Of a stretch of DNA of 43,002 bases, positions 34,162 to 43,002 are shown piece by piece. Below the pieces are notes generated by a model. The model saw nothing but the letters and a program-made list of their open reading frames with translations. It was not told the DNA's origin and did not search any database. Positions within the stretch are counted from its first letter, which is position 1. Every line of letters starts with the position of its first letter. Origin of the DNA: Flavobacteriales bacterium. GTDB lineage: Bacteria; Bacteroidota; Bacteroidia; Flavobacteriales; PHOS-HE28. Location: contig SSGN01000089.1 in the NCBI GenBank assembly GCA_008016945.1, positions 1-43,002 of the forward strand, in the 5' to 3' direction. The position numbers and the translations under genes are program-made.

Positions 34162-35500
34162 CGCACTGTTCCTGTTGCTGCCCCTGATGGGAGCGGCGCA
34201 ACCACAGGGAACCTTGATCGACCGCACGATCGCCGTGGTGGGTCGTGAGGCCATCCTGCACTCGCAGCTCAGCGTTCGTGTGGAGCAGGCCCGCCAGGGA
34301 GGTGCGCCCATGGATATGGCTGCCGTGTGCGGGGAACTGGAGGACCTGCTCTATGAGAAGCTCCTGCTGGAACAAGCCGCCATCGACAGTGTCGTGGTGG
34401 AACAGGCCCAGGTCGACGCCGAATTGGATCGCCGGGTGCGCTACTTCTCCGCCCAGCTTGGAGGCGACGAGAAGCTGGAGAAGTTCTACGGCAAGACCAT
34501 CACGGAGATCCGTGCCGAGTTCCGGGAGCAGGTGGAGGATCAGCTCCTGGTGCAGAACATGCAGCAGCGGATCACAGCCGATGTGCGCGTGACCCCGAAG
34601 GATGTGCAGCGTTTCTACAACGCCATACCAGCGGACAGCGTACCACTGATCAACGCCGAGGTGGAGTATGCGGTGATCCTGCGCGAACCCAAGGCTGATG
34701 AGGCCGAGGAACGTCGGGTCCGTCGCAAGATCGAGGAGTACCGCGAGAGTGTACAGAAGGGCGAGAAGGAGATCTGCATCGTGGCCATGCTCTATTCCGA
34801 GGATCCCGGATCGGCCAAGGACTGCGGCGAGCTGGGCCTGGTGTCCCTGGGTACCATGGTGCCGGAGTTCGATGCCGTGGCCATGAGCCTCAAAGATGGC
34901 GAGGTGAGCCAGGTGTTCAAGACCCAGTATGGCTACCACTTCATGCAGATGGTGGAGCGCCGTGGTGAGTACTACAACGCCCGGCATGTCCTGATGCGGC
35001 CACAGGTAGGCAGTGTCGAACTTCAACGGGAACGCACGCTGCTGGACAGCCTGGTGCGCCTTGTGCGTTCGGGGAAGGAACAATTCGCGGCACTGGCTTC
35101 CACCTATTCGGGCGATGCGGAAAGCAAGGACCTCGGTGGTCTGGTGATCGAGCCGAACGCCAATTCGCCGAGATGGGACATGAGCGCCCTGGATCAACAG
35201 ACCTTCTTCGTCCTCGATAAACTGAAGCCCGGCGAGGTGAGCGAACCGCAGCTCGTGGTGATGCCCGATGGGAGCAAGGCCTACCGTGTCCTTCAGCTCA
35301 TTTCTCACACACCACCGCACCGTGCAAGCCTGAAGGATGACTATCGCATGGTGCAACAGGCCGCGGAAGGAAAGATGCGAGCGGCCACGGTGGATGAATG
35401 GGTCGGCAGCCACCTGGATGCCACCTATGTGCGTTTGAACGAAGACTACCACCAATGCCCATTCACCCATCCGTGGGTGAAAGCGCCAGCGGGTGAATAA
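34139..35500 (+). CDS. SurA-like peptidyl-prolyl isomerase
   Basis: A 453-residue periplasmic chaperone. Signal peptide about 1-20 (ALFLLLPLMGAAQ). The mature N-terminus LIDRTIAVVGREAILHSQL is the classic SurA start, followed by helical chaperone segments (LLYEKLLLEQAAIDS). Two parvulin-like domains: about 170-280 (EVEYAVILREPKADEAEERR, CGELGLVSLGTMVPEFDAV; diverged) and about 281-395 (ARHVLMRPQ with H283, LGGLVIEPNANSPRWDM). ATG 34139 lies inside the end of the previous gene. It is followed 14 bases later by the MoxR gene. Role in outer membrane protein folding follows from family knowledge. Confidence 0.88.
   Translation: MWKGSLNNALFLLLPLMGAAQPQGTLIDRTIAVVGREAILHSQLSVRVEQARQGGAPMDMAAVCGELEDLLYEKLLLEQAAIDSVVVEQAQVDAELDRRVRYFSAQLGGDEKLEKFYGKTITEIRAEFREQVEDQLLVQNMQQRITADVRVTPKDVQRFYNAIPADSVPLINAEVEYAVILREPKADEAEERRVRRKIEEYRESVQKGEKEICIVAMLYSEDPGSAKDCGELGLVSLGTMVPEFDAVAMSLKDGEVSQVFKTQYGYHFMQMVERRGEYYNARHVLMRPQVGSVELQRERTLLDSLVRLVRSGKEQFAALASTYSGDAESKDLGGLVIEPNANSPRWDMSALDQQTFFVLDKLKPGEVSEPQLVVMPDGSKAYRVLQLISHTPPHRASLKDDYRMVQQAAEGKMRAATVDEWVGSHLDATYVRLNEDYHQCPFTHPWVKAPAGE
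35462..35481 (+). other. Perfect hairpin within the SurA-like 3' end
   Basis: TTCACCCA, loop TCCG, TGGGTGAA forms a perfect 8-bp stem 20 bases before the stop codon. No T-run follows, so it may act as a partial attenuator, an RNA processing site between surA-like and moxR, or just reflect coding sequence. Confidence 0.3.
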
Positions 35501-35514
35501 CCATCGACCTCACC

Positions 35515-36468
<954 letters not shown>

Positions 36469-36614
36469 TAGGGCCAGATCGGCCCGAGACCGGCTTCGGA
36501 GTGGAACCTCGGTGGGGACACGATGGTTCTCCCGTCCGTTAGCCACCAAGAGCGGCCTAGGTTGCACGCTGATCCTGGCTGAAGGATTTTGATGCGGGAA
36601 AGCACCGCCTGTCC

Positions 36615-36622
36615 TATTTTTG
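36615..36622 (+). promoter_or_regulatory. -7 box of the secreted-protein pair
   Basis: TATTTTTG is a perfect TAnnTTTG match with TTTG at 36588-36591 (23-base spacing) as possible -33. It lies 47 bases before ATG 36670 in the 200-base gap after moxR; the remainder of that gap shows no other clear element. Confidence 0.65.
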
Positions 36623-36669
36623 ATGGCGACTGCCCTGGGCGGATCACTTCCAGCGGCGGTCGTGGACGT

Positions 36670-37452
36670 ATGCTACGCATGTTGCACACCCTGGTCCTTG
36701 GTACAGCTATCGGTATGGCCGCAGCACAAGAGTTGCCAATGGTGGACATCACCTTGGTCCAGACCGATGTGGATCGGTATGATGTCCGTGTTCGTCCTGA
36801 TGGGCCGTTCAATGGCTTGTTCCATAGTTATTTGTTCACGCTGCGTTGGAGTGCCGATGCAACGGCCACCGGTCTGGACCTGGACCCCACCATGGATATG
36901 GAGGACATCAGTCTGTATCCGTTGCTTTCCGGCACCTTTGTCACCTCCAACGGCTACAAGTATGGGGCGTACACCGCAGAGTCCATCGTGTCCCTCTCCA
37001 GTGTAGGCCAGAGCTGGGAGGGTGGGGAGGAGGTGACCATCGCCACCGTACAGGTACTGGGCGGCATCGCCGATCTGCAGATCGCGAACGATGATTGGAC
37101 CCATGCGAACAACGGAGACTACTATCTTTCGTTGAACGGGTACGAACGCCAGGGCGAGATCTATTCCACCAGCACGGACTTGTCGGCGATCGGCACGGCC
37201 GTCGACCAAGCGTTACGCTGCACCATGGAGGGTGATCGACTGAAGGTCGATCTAGTGATGGGCGAGGCCAGAATGTTGGACTATCAATTGGTCGATATGA
37301 GGGGTCGCGTGATCCGCGAAGGGGTCTTCGCCGTACCGGAAGGCAGGTCCACGCGAACCATGGATATTGGCCGCCCGGCCGCTGGAACGTACGCCTTTCA
37401 GGTGCGAGCCGAAGAGTGGGGCCAAAGCACACGGGTCAATATCATACACTGA
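36670..37452 (+). CDS. Secreted protein sharing an N-terminal domain with the 41419 adhesin
   Basis: A 260-residue protein; ATG 36670 starts signal peptide MLRMLHTLVLGTAIGMAAAQ. Residues about 22-175 form a beta domain with VDITLVQTD, VRPDGPFNG, SYLFTLRWSADATAT, KYGAYTAES, and NDDWTHANNGDYYLSLNGYE. The same sequence order occurs in the 41419 protein. The last ~75 residues (LVMGEARMLDYQLVDMRGRV, ...GRPAAGTYAFQVRAEEWGQS) resemble a type IX type A sorting domain. The FTLRW strand and overall layout recall cohesin-type domains, but this is tentative. Its stop overlaps the next ATG (TGATG). Confidence 0.75.
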   Translation: MLRMLHTLVLGTAIGMAAAQELPMVDITLVQTDVDRYDVRVRPDGPFNGLFHSYLFTLRWSADATATGLDLDPTMDMEDISLYPLLSGTFVTSNGYKYGAYTAESIVSLSSVGQSWEGGEEVTIATVQVLGGIADLQIANDDWTHANNGDYYLSLNGYERQGEIYSTSTDLSAIGTAVDQALRCTMEGDRLKVDLVMGEARMLDYQLVDMRGRVIREGVFAVPEGRSTRTMDIGRPAAGTYAFQVRAEEWGQSTRVNIIH

Positions 37453-38708
37453 TGACAGCCAGGGTCATCGCGCTGGCACTGCTTGTTTCGCTGGTCGGCA
37501 GAACGGTGCTCGCTCAGGAGTGGACCGTGTTCAATATGGACAACAGTCCGATCCCCAGCACCACGGTGAAGGCATTGGTGGCGGATGGCGATGGAGGCCT
37601 CTGGGTGGGTACCGACTGGGGCCTGTGCCACTTCGATGGGGTGGCGGCGTGGACAGTTCACCAGGAAGACAATAGCCCCCTAGCCGAGAACGACATTCGT
37701 TGCTTGGCGCTGGACCATGATGGCAGGTTGTGGATAGGAACCGAATCCATGGGCTTGCAGGTGAAGGATGGAGACACCTGGACCTCCTACCTGCCCACCA
37801 ACTCACCCCTTCCGGAGTATGACATCCGCGATCTCTTCATTGCGCACGACAATGCGGTATGGATCTGTACCGCAGGTGGACTCGTTCGGTTCGATGGTGC
37901 GGACTGGATCATCTACGATGACACACCCCAGAGCCACGATGGCGCGATCCTGAACACGGCCAACACCAATGCCGTTGCGGTGCGCGAAGACGGAGCCATC
38001 CTGATGGGGAGCTTCAATGGAGGGCTCCACTTCATCCAAGGCAGCAGTGTGGATGTCCTGACCTCCTTCGAGGACAACTTCTTTGATAACACGGCCGTGG
38101 ATGTGGCTTTTCATCCCAGCACCGGTGAACGCTGGGTGGCCACACCAGCGGCAGGCTTGCTTCGGCAGCAAGGCCCATTGGTCGGGGGGCTTTGGACCCA
38201 ATGGTATGGCGGTGTTGGATTCCCCACCAACGCGACCACGTCGATGTCCATCGACGGCGATGGTGATGTCTGGGTGGGTTCGCATATCGCGGGCGTCATC
38301 AAGGTGAGGGCCGATGGTACCTACCAGCAGTTCACGCAAGAGAACTCCGGTCTACCGGACAATACCGTGCGCAGTGTGCTGGCGACGGATGATGGAGCCC
38401 TCTGGGCGGGCACCTTCACCGGCGGGCTGGCACGATACATGGCGGCCGCCGGTGTTCAGGAAAAGGAGCGCCCCACTTCATTCGCCTATCCCAACCCTGC
38501 CCGCGATCGGCTTACCGTGAGTTGCCCAACTGGATGTCTCAACATGGAATGGTCTGTTTTTCAGGCGCATGGGGCCATGGTGAACAGCGGCCGTAGCAAG
38601 CACGAGAACCTGCACCTCGACGTCAGTGGCTATCCTTCGGGCATGTACCTGGTGGAGTTGCGCCGAGCAGATTCGGTCGAGCGGATCCGGGTGTTCGTCG
38701 CCAGATAA
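37452..38708 (+). CDS. Secreted beta-propeller protein with type A sorting domain
   Basis: A 418-residue protein with signal peptide about 1-22 (VIALALLVSLVGRTVLAQ). It has about seven blades of the two-component-regulator propeller type, each with a DG.LWVGT.GGL..F-like signature: GDGGLWVGTDWGLCHFDG, HDGRLWIGTESMGLQVKDG, HDNAVWICTAGGLVRFDG, EDGAILMGSFNGGLHFI, a diverged GERWVATPAAGLLRQ, GDGDVWVGSHIAGVIKV and DDGALWAGTFTGGLARYM. The final ~80 residues (SFAYPNPARDRLTV...SGMYLVELRRADS...IRVFVAR) are a T9SS type A sorting domain. ATG 37452 overlaps the stop of the previous gene. Probably a surface binding or structural protein, not a true histidine-kinase regulator, since no kinase domain follows. 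Confidence 0.83.
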   Translation: MTARVIALALLVSLVGRTVLAQEWTVFNMDNSPIPSTTVKALVADGDGGLWVGTDWGLCHFDGVAAWTVHQEDNSPLAENDIRCLALDHDGRLWIGTESMGLQVKDGDTWTSYLPTNSPLPEYDIRDLFIAHDNAVWICTAGGLVRFDGADWIIYDDTPQSHDGAILNTANTNAVAVREDGAILMGSFNGGLHFIQGSSVDVLTSFEDNFFDNTAVDVAFHPSTGERWVATPAAGLLRQQGPLVGGLWTQWYGGVGFPTNATTSMSIDGDGDVWVGSHIAGVIKVRADGTYQQFTQENSGLPDNTVRSVLATDDGALWAGTFTGGLARYMAAAGVQEKERPTSFAYPNPARDRLTVSCPTGCLNMEWSVFQAHGAMVNSGRSKHENLHLDVSGYPSGMYLVELRRADSVERIRVFVAR

Positions 38709-38757
38709 TTCATATTCATTTTGGGCTGACCTCTTGACCTGCGTGGTGGGGGTAGTA

Positions 38758-38765
38758 TAGTTTTA
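38758..38765 (+). promoter_or_regulatory. Candidate promoter of the lysyl-oxidase-like gene
   Basis: TAGTTTTA matches TAnnTTTG except at the last base. TTG at 38734-38736 lies 21 bases upstream, a plausible -33. The box is 31 bases before ATG 38797. Confidence 0.5.
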
Positions 38766-38796
38766 CACGCCTTTGGGTGAAAAACTACGTCCACGC

Positions 38797-41370
38797 ATGA
38801 AGTCGAACCTATCCTCGATCGCGGCCACGGTGGTACTGATGGTCCTGACGACCACCACGACCGCCCAGTGTACCTTGACCAACGCCACCAGCTGTGTTTG
38901 CGCCACGGCAGGGCAGACGGATTGTGACCTGTTGCCCGACATGACCATCAGCTGGAATGGGCTGTCCACGGTGAGTGGAGGCCCTTCAGAATACGCGCAG
39001 AACGATGGCTCCAACCCAGGGCGATTGCGGATCTCTGGATCCACACCCAACATCGGCAAGGGTAACCTCGAAGTGCGCGGGGTGTCGGGAGGGATCAGGG
39101 CATTCATCTGCGGCCAGGATACCATCTACGCATCAAGTGGTCAGCAGAGCTTCACCTGTCCGGGAGGTATCTCCCCGAAGCAGATCCTCTACCAACGGAT
39201 CTACCATAAGAACGGGAACACCATGTCGTACCAGGATGTGAAGACCGGTACCATGACGTATCACCCCAATCACGCGCACTACCACGTGGACGATTGGACC
39301 ACGATGACCTTGCGTATCCAGGATCCCAGTGAGCCGCTGCCGACCAAATGGCCGATCGTGGCCACCGGTGCCAAGATCGGTTTCTGCCTTATGGACTATT
39401 ACACCTGCTGGACCGCAAGCGCCAATGGCCATTGCCGTACCAGTCAGGAGTGGCAACAGGGCACCGTGCTCAATACCCAGGGTCAGTTCCCCAACCGGGG
39501 CATGGGCAACGGGTACAACTGTAGTGCCGATTACCAAGGGATCTCCACGGGCCGTACCGACCTGTATGGTGAGTGGCTCGAAGGCATGTGGATCAACCTG
39601 CTGCCCAATCTGTGCAACGGCAACTATTGGATCGTGGCCGAGGTCGATCCCACCAACGTTTTCCAAGAAGAGAACGAGGCCAACAACTGGACGGCCATGC
39701 CATTCACCTTGGCTCTGCAACGCGCCGCGAACAGCGGTGGTTCCGCATTCATCAGTGCGAACAAGCGCCCCATCGTGGGAAATGGCCGTACGGTGACATT
39801 GACCGCTGCACCGGGCTACTCCTACCTCTGGAACACCGGTGCCACCACACGCAGCATCACCGTGGCGCAAGCGGGTTCATACTCCTGCACGGTGAATGCC
39901 CCTTGTGGCACCTCGCTGCAGACCGGCACCATCGTGGTCACCGCCATGGAAGCCCCCGCAGCACCCACCGCCACCGGGGCGGTGGTACTGGGCCCGGCAA
40001 CGGCCGATCTGCATGCCACAGGTGACGATCCGCAGTGGTATACCGCCGCCAGTGGCGGTACGGCCATCGGTTCAGGCAACGATCTCACCACACCGGTGCT
40101 CTCCGAGACCACCACGTATTGGGTGAGCGATCGGAACACCACGGCCGGGAACACGTGGACCGTTGGCAAGACGTACAATGCCTCGCACGGATCCAACTAC
40201 AACGGAAGGCAGTGGATGTATTTCGATGCCTATGAACCATTCACCATCAAGTCCGTTCGCGTGGTGGCTTCAGGGGTCGGTAACCGGCACTTCATTGTGG
40301 TGGATAATGTGGGTAACCTCATCGCCGAGAAGCAGATCGAGCTGTTGCCCGGTGATCAGATCGTGCAGTTGAACTTCAATATCCCCAAGGGCATTCAGCA
40401 CAAGATCTCGGCGTACGACAGTGGTGCGCAAAGCAGTGGGACCCAACTCGTGTTCCAGGATATGCATTATAGTACCACGGGCGTTTCCTATCCTTACGCC
40501 ATAGGTACCGTTGGTTCGATCACAGGTTCGACCTTGGGTGGTTCGGTGTACTTGTTCTTCTACGATTGGGAAGTTGCCACCGAGACCGTTGTCCAGGAGA
40601 GCGCTCGTGTGCCGGTGGTGGCCGAAGTGGTCACCGGTGTGATGCTCGACCTGAAGGCGTTCCTCGATGGTCCTTACGATGCGAATACCGGTAAGATGCA
40701 CGATTCATTGCGGGTGAACGGACTGATCCCACTGACCGAACCATACGCGGCCATGGGTTTCCCACAAGTGGGTACGGGTGGTGAGTCGATCCCCGCTTCT
40801 CGGTTGACCGTGATCGGTGATGATGCGGTAGTGGATTGGGTGCGTGTGGAACTGCGTTCGGCCTCCACGCCATCCACCATCATCGCTACCCAGAGTGGTG
40901 TCATCACCCGGGCCGGCCAGGTCCTTTCGGCATCGGGAACTCCGATGCGCATCGGAGTGCCTGCCGGTAACTACCATGTGGTCCTGAGGCACCGGAACCA
41001 CTTGGGGGTCATGACCGCAAGCCCGATCGAATTGGGTGTGACCACGACCACGATCGACCTACGAACGAGCATCACATCAACCTGGGGTACCGATGCTCAG
41101 CGTGCGTCCAATGGGGTCATGCGCCTGTGGTCGGGCGAGGTAGTGCGCGATGGGGTGGTGTCCTATACAGGTGGCAACAACGACCGTGACCGTATACTCC
41201 AGGTCATCGGAGGTACCGTGCCCACGAATGTGGTCGAAGGATATCTGCCGTCCGACGTTAATTTGGATGGATCGGTCAAGTACACCGGTGGTGCCAACGA
41301 CCGTGACCCGATCTTGACTAACATTGGTGCCACGGTTCCAACGGGATCCCGTTTTGAGCAGCTTCCATAA
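38797..41370 (+). CDS. Secreted protein with bacterial lysyl-oxidase-like domain
   Basis: An 857-residue protein with signal peptide about 1-23 (SSIAATVVLMVLTTTTTAQ). Residues about 60-305 match the lysyl oxidase fold: copper-binding HAHYH (H159, H161, H163, with H156 upstream), the cofactor Lys in GAKIGFCLMD (K193), QGIS, and the cofactor Tyr in TDLYGEW (Y257), then NGNYWIVAEVDPTNVFQEEN. Lys and Tyr form the LTQ cofactor in animal enzymes, oxidising lysine or amine side chains. Ig-like regions follow (SYLWNTGATTRSITVAQAG; QWYTAASGGTAIG). The end has two dockerin-like repeats, YTGGNNDRD (about 790-798) and DVNLDG...YTGGANDRD (820-837). Start ATG 38797 follows the promoter. Enzymatic activity is an inference. 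Confidence 0.84.
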   Translation: MKSNLSSIAATVVLMVLTTTTTAQCTLTNATSCVCATAGQTDCDLLPDMTISWNGLSTVSGGPSEYAQNDGSNPGRLRISGSTPNIGKGNLEVRGVSGGIRAFICGQDTIYASSGQQSFTCPGGISPKQILYQRIYHKNGNTMSYQDVKTGTMTYHPNHAHYHVDDWTTMTLRIQDPSEPLPTKWPIVATGAKIGFCLMDYYTCWTASANGHCRTSQEWQQGTVLNTQGQFPNRGMGNGYNCSADYQGISTGRTDLYGEWLEGMWINLLPNLCNGNYWIVAEVDPTNVFQEENEANNWTAMPFTLALQRAANSGGSAFISANKRPIVGNGRTVTLTAAPGYSYLWNTGATTRSITVAQAGSYSCTVNAPCGTSLQTGTIVVTAMEAPAAPTATGAVVLGPATADLHATGDDPQWYTAASGGTAIGSGNDLTTPVLSETTTYWVSDRNTTAGNTWTVGKTYNASHGSNYNGRQWMYFDAYEPFTIKSVRVVASGVGNRHFIVVDNVGNLIAEKQIELLPGDQIVQLNFNIPKGIQHKISAYDSGAQSSGTQLVFQDMHYSTTGVSYPYAIGTVGSITGSTLGGSVYLFFYDWEVATETVVQESARVPVVAEVVTGVMLDLKAFLDGPYDANTGKMHDSLRVNGLIPLTEPYAAMGFPQVGTGGESIPASRLTVIGDDAVVDWVRVELRSASTPSTIIATQSGVITRAGQVLSASGTPMRIGVPAGNYHVVLRHRNHLGVMTASPIELGVTTTTIDLRTSITSTWGTDAQRASNGVMRLWSGEVVRDGVVSYTGGNNDRDRILQVIGGTVPTNVVEGYLPSDVNLDGSVKYTGGANDRDPILTNIGATVPTGSRFEQLP

Positions 41371-41418
41371 GGCATCTTCCGTTACCCGTCCTTGAACAAA
41401 GCAAACAACCAGAATCCC

Positions 41419-43002
41419 ATGCCCTTGACCTTACTTAGAAACATGATCAGCCGAGTGGGTCTGCTCCTGCTCGCCATGACAGGAGGAGGTGCCGCTATGG
41501 CACAACCCACGAGTGTGGATATTGACCTGCGAAGGAATGCCACAGGTGATTCACTCCTGCTTTATGTTCGGCCGAACGGACAAGGGTTCTCCCAGGTGGT
41601 CAGTGGCCTCACCTTCACCATCCGTTGGGAAGCTGCATCCAACGCGACTTTGGTGTCGCGCACGCAGTTCTGTCCGGAGGCTTTCTCCATCAGTGCATCC
41701 GGCGATGGGGAGATCGACAACGGGGCGTACACCTATCGGACCTATAATGCGTTCGGTGCAGCGCTCATCCAGAATGAATGTCCCGATCGGGCATGGGTCC
41801 AGAATGCCTGGAATCTGATCATGCGCATCAAGGTGGATAACGTGAACCAGTGCACGAACTTCAATGTCGTGAACGACGCTTACACCGCTGCGAACAACAA
41901 GAATTTCTATGTGTCGTTGGGCGGGGACCCGAAGACCGGGGTCATAGAACCCACCGTGGCCCAGTTGGGGGCCTGCACCACGGACTGTCTGGGTGTGATC
42001 GGCGGTAGCGCATTACCTGGTACGGCATGCAACGACAATAATGCTTGCACGACCAACGATACCTGGAACGTTTCCTGCCAATGTGTGGGTACCGCCATCG
42101 CTGGCCCGTCGATCACATCGAGCGGTAGCAACTCCCCGATCTGTGCCGGGTCCACCTTGAGCTTGAACGCTGTAGCCACCGGAAGCGGTACGATCACCTA
42201 TAGCTGGAGCGGACCAGGATTCACCTCCGGGATCCAGAACCCAACGATCGCGAACGCCACCACAGCGGCTACCGGGGTTTACACCGTCACCGCTTCGAAT
42301 GGTTGCGGAACCAATGCGACGGCAAACGTTTCCGTTACTGTAACGGCCGCGCCGACTGCGGGTAGCCTGAGCGGAGGCCAGAACATCTGCGTGGGTGGCA
42401 GCACCACCTTCAGCAGCACGGTGAGCGGTGGTACATGGAGCAGCTCGAACACGGGCGTGGCCACCATCAACAGCAGCACAGGAGCGATCACGGGCATGGG
42501 CGCGGGTACGGCCACGATGACCTATACGGTAGCGGGTACTGGCGGCTGCAGCAATGCCACGGCAACACGCACGGTAACGGTAACGGCCGCGCCAACTGCG
42601 GGTAGCCTGAGCGGTGGCCAGAGCATCTGCGTGGGTGGCAGCACCACCTTCAGCAGCACGGTGGGCGGGGGTACGTGGAACAGCTCGAACACGGGCGTGG
42701 CCACCATCAACAGCAGCACGGGAGTGATCACGGGCATGGGCGCGGGTACGGCCACGATGACCTATACGGTAGCGGGCACCGGCGGCTGCAGCAATGCCAC
42801 GGCAACGCGTACGGTAACGGTAACGGCCGCGCCGACTGCGGGTAGCCTGAGCGGTGGTCAGAGCATCTGCGTGGGTGGCAGCACCACCTTCAGCAGCACG
42901 GTGGGCGGGGGTACGTGGAACAGCTCGAACACGGGCGTGGCCACCATCAACAGCAGCACGGGAGCGATCACGGGCATGGGCGCAGGTACGGCCACGATGA
43001 CC
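41419..43002 (+). CDS. Repeat-rich secreted adhesin, partial (3' end beyond window)
   Basis: At least 528 residues, open to the window end. ATG 41419 gives signal peptide MPLTLLRNMISRVGLLLLAM...AMAQ. The first domain (about 30-180) is related to the 36670 protein: VDIDLRRN, YVRPNGQGF, GLTFTIRWEAASNAT, NDAYTAANNKNFYVSLGG. Next comes a Cys motif, GTACNDNNACTTND...CQCVG, seen in Bacteroidota surface proteins, then an Ig/PKD-like domain, then bacterial Ig-like (BIG_2-type) repeats of 80 residues, each with ICVGGSTTFSS and ATINSSTGAITGMGAGTATM. A sorting domain would be expected past the window. 48 bases separate it from the previous stop, with no clear -7 box. Probable surface adhesin. Confidence 0.82.
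   Translation, partial: MPLTLLRNMISRVGLLLLAMTGGGAAMAQPTSVDIDLRRNATGDSLLLYVRPNGQGFSQVVSGLTFTIRWEAASNATLVSRTQFCPEAFSISASGDGEIDNGAYTYRTYNAFGAALIQNECPDRAWVQNAWNLIMRIKVDNVNQCTNFNVVNDAYTAANNKNFYVSLGGDPKTGVIEPTVAQLGACTTDCLGVIGGSALPGTACNDNNACTTNDTWNVSCQCVGTAIAGPSITSSGSNSPICAGSTLSLNAVATGSGTITYSWSGPGFTSGIQNPTIANATTAATGVYTVTASNGCGTNATANVSVTVTAAPTAGSLSGGQNICVGGSTTFSSTVSGGTWSSSNTGVATINSSTGAITGMGAGTATMTYTVAGTGGCSNATATRTVTVTAAPTAGSLSGGQSICVGGSTTFSSTVGGGTWNSSNTGVATINSSTGVITGMGAGTATMTYTVAGTGGCSNATATRTVTVTAAPTAGSLSGGQSICVGGSTTFSSTVGGGTWNSSNTGVATINSSTGAITGMGAGTATMT
42346..43002 (+). repeat. Tandem 240-bp repeats encoding Ig-like domains
   Basis: Three units with a period of exactly 240 bp: 42346-42585, 42586-42825 and the partial 42826-43002. 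Each begins GCCGCGCC(A/G)ACTGCGGG and encodes one 80-residue Ig-like domain. Units differ at only a few positions by eye, in DNA as well as protein, so duplication or gene conversion is recent. Confidence 0.92.

Noticed and set aside
42346..43002. CRISPR-like array
   Set aside because: The repeats are contiguous 240-bp coding units without spacers, in one open reading frame.

Overview
The window looks like a high-GC (roughly 60% by eye) member of the Bacteroidota, most likely a Flavobacteriales-type organism from an environmental genome. The evidence is several perfect Bacteroidota sigma -7 boxes (TAnnTTTG) in front of genes, type IX secretion sorting domains at the C-termini of several secreted proteins, a DUF6089-type outer membrane barrel, and the cluster of periplasmic prolyl isomerases followed by a MoxR ATPase that is common in this phylum. 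These are family and motif judgements by eye; no searches were run.

Region 1 (24-11084, + strand) is a polysaccharide biosynthesis locus. It has eight glycosyltransferases (GT4 and GT2 types), a UDP-GlcNAc 2-epimerase (wecB-like) and a sugar-nucleotide epimerase gene broken by a one-base frameshift near 9443. Many genes overlap by 4 bases (ATGA or GTGA), so they are probably co-transcribed and translationally coupled.

Region 2 (11074-16694, - strand) is the most unusual part. It is a seven-gene operon in which every junction is an ATGA overlap. The first gene is a secreted protein with a type IX sorting domain. The next six encode secreted paralogues of 256-280 residues. Each has a signal peptide, an N-terminal region resembling phage tail-fibre repeats, and a Cys-rich C-type-lectin/FGE-like C-terminal domain ending in RCC...R. 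The six fall into three subtypes in the order B-A-C-B-A-C, so a three-gene block was duplicated in tandem.

Region 3 (16727-24750, + strand) is a second surface-glycan cassette. It encodes a small membrane protein, a CotH-kinase-like protein, an O-antigen ligase/polymerase-like membrane protein, a second CotH-like protein fused to a probable beta-helix, a membrane-anchored calcineurin-like phosphoesterase with an altered metal site, and an NAD-dependent sugar epimerase. The mix suggests phosphorylation and dephosphorylation tied to glycan or surface-protein assembly, which is an inference.

Region 4 (24751-36468) is mostly conserved housekeeping: a gene-free spacer with a terminator, a DUF6089 barrel (- strand), a nitronate monooxygenase, a large type IX-secreted fibronectin-like protein, guaB with a promoter that implies a leaderless mRNA, three prolyl-isomerase/SurA-type periplasmic chaperone genes and a MoxR AAA+ ATPase.

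Region 5 (36469-43002) encodes secreted proteins: a short protein whose N-terminal domain is shared with the last gene, a beta-propeller protein with a type A sorting domain, an 857-residue protein with a bacterial lysyl-oxidase-like domain and dockerin-like C-terminus, and a large adhesin with near-identical 240-bp Ig-like repeats that runs off the window end.
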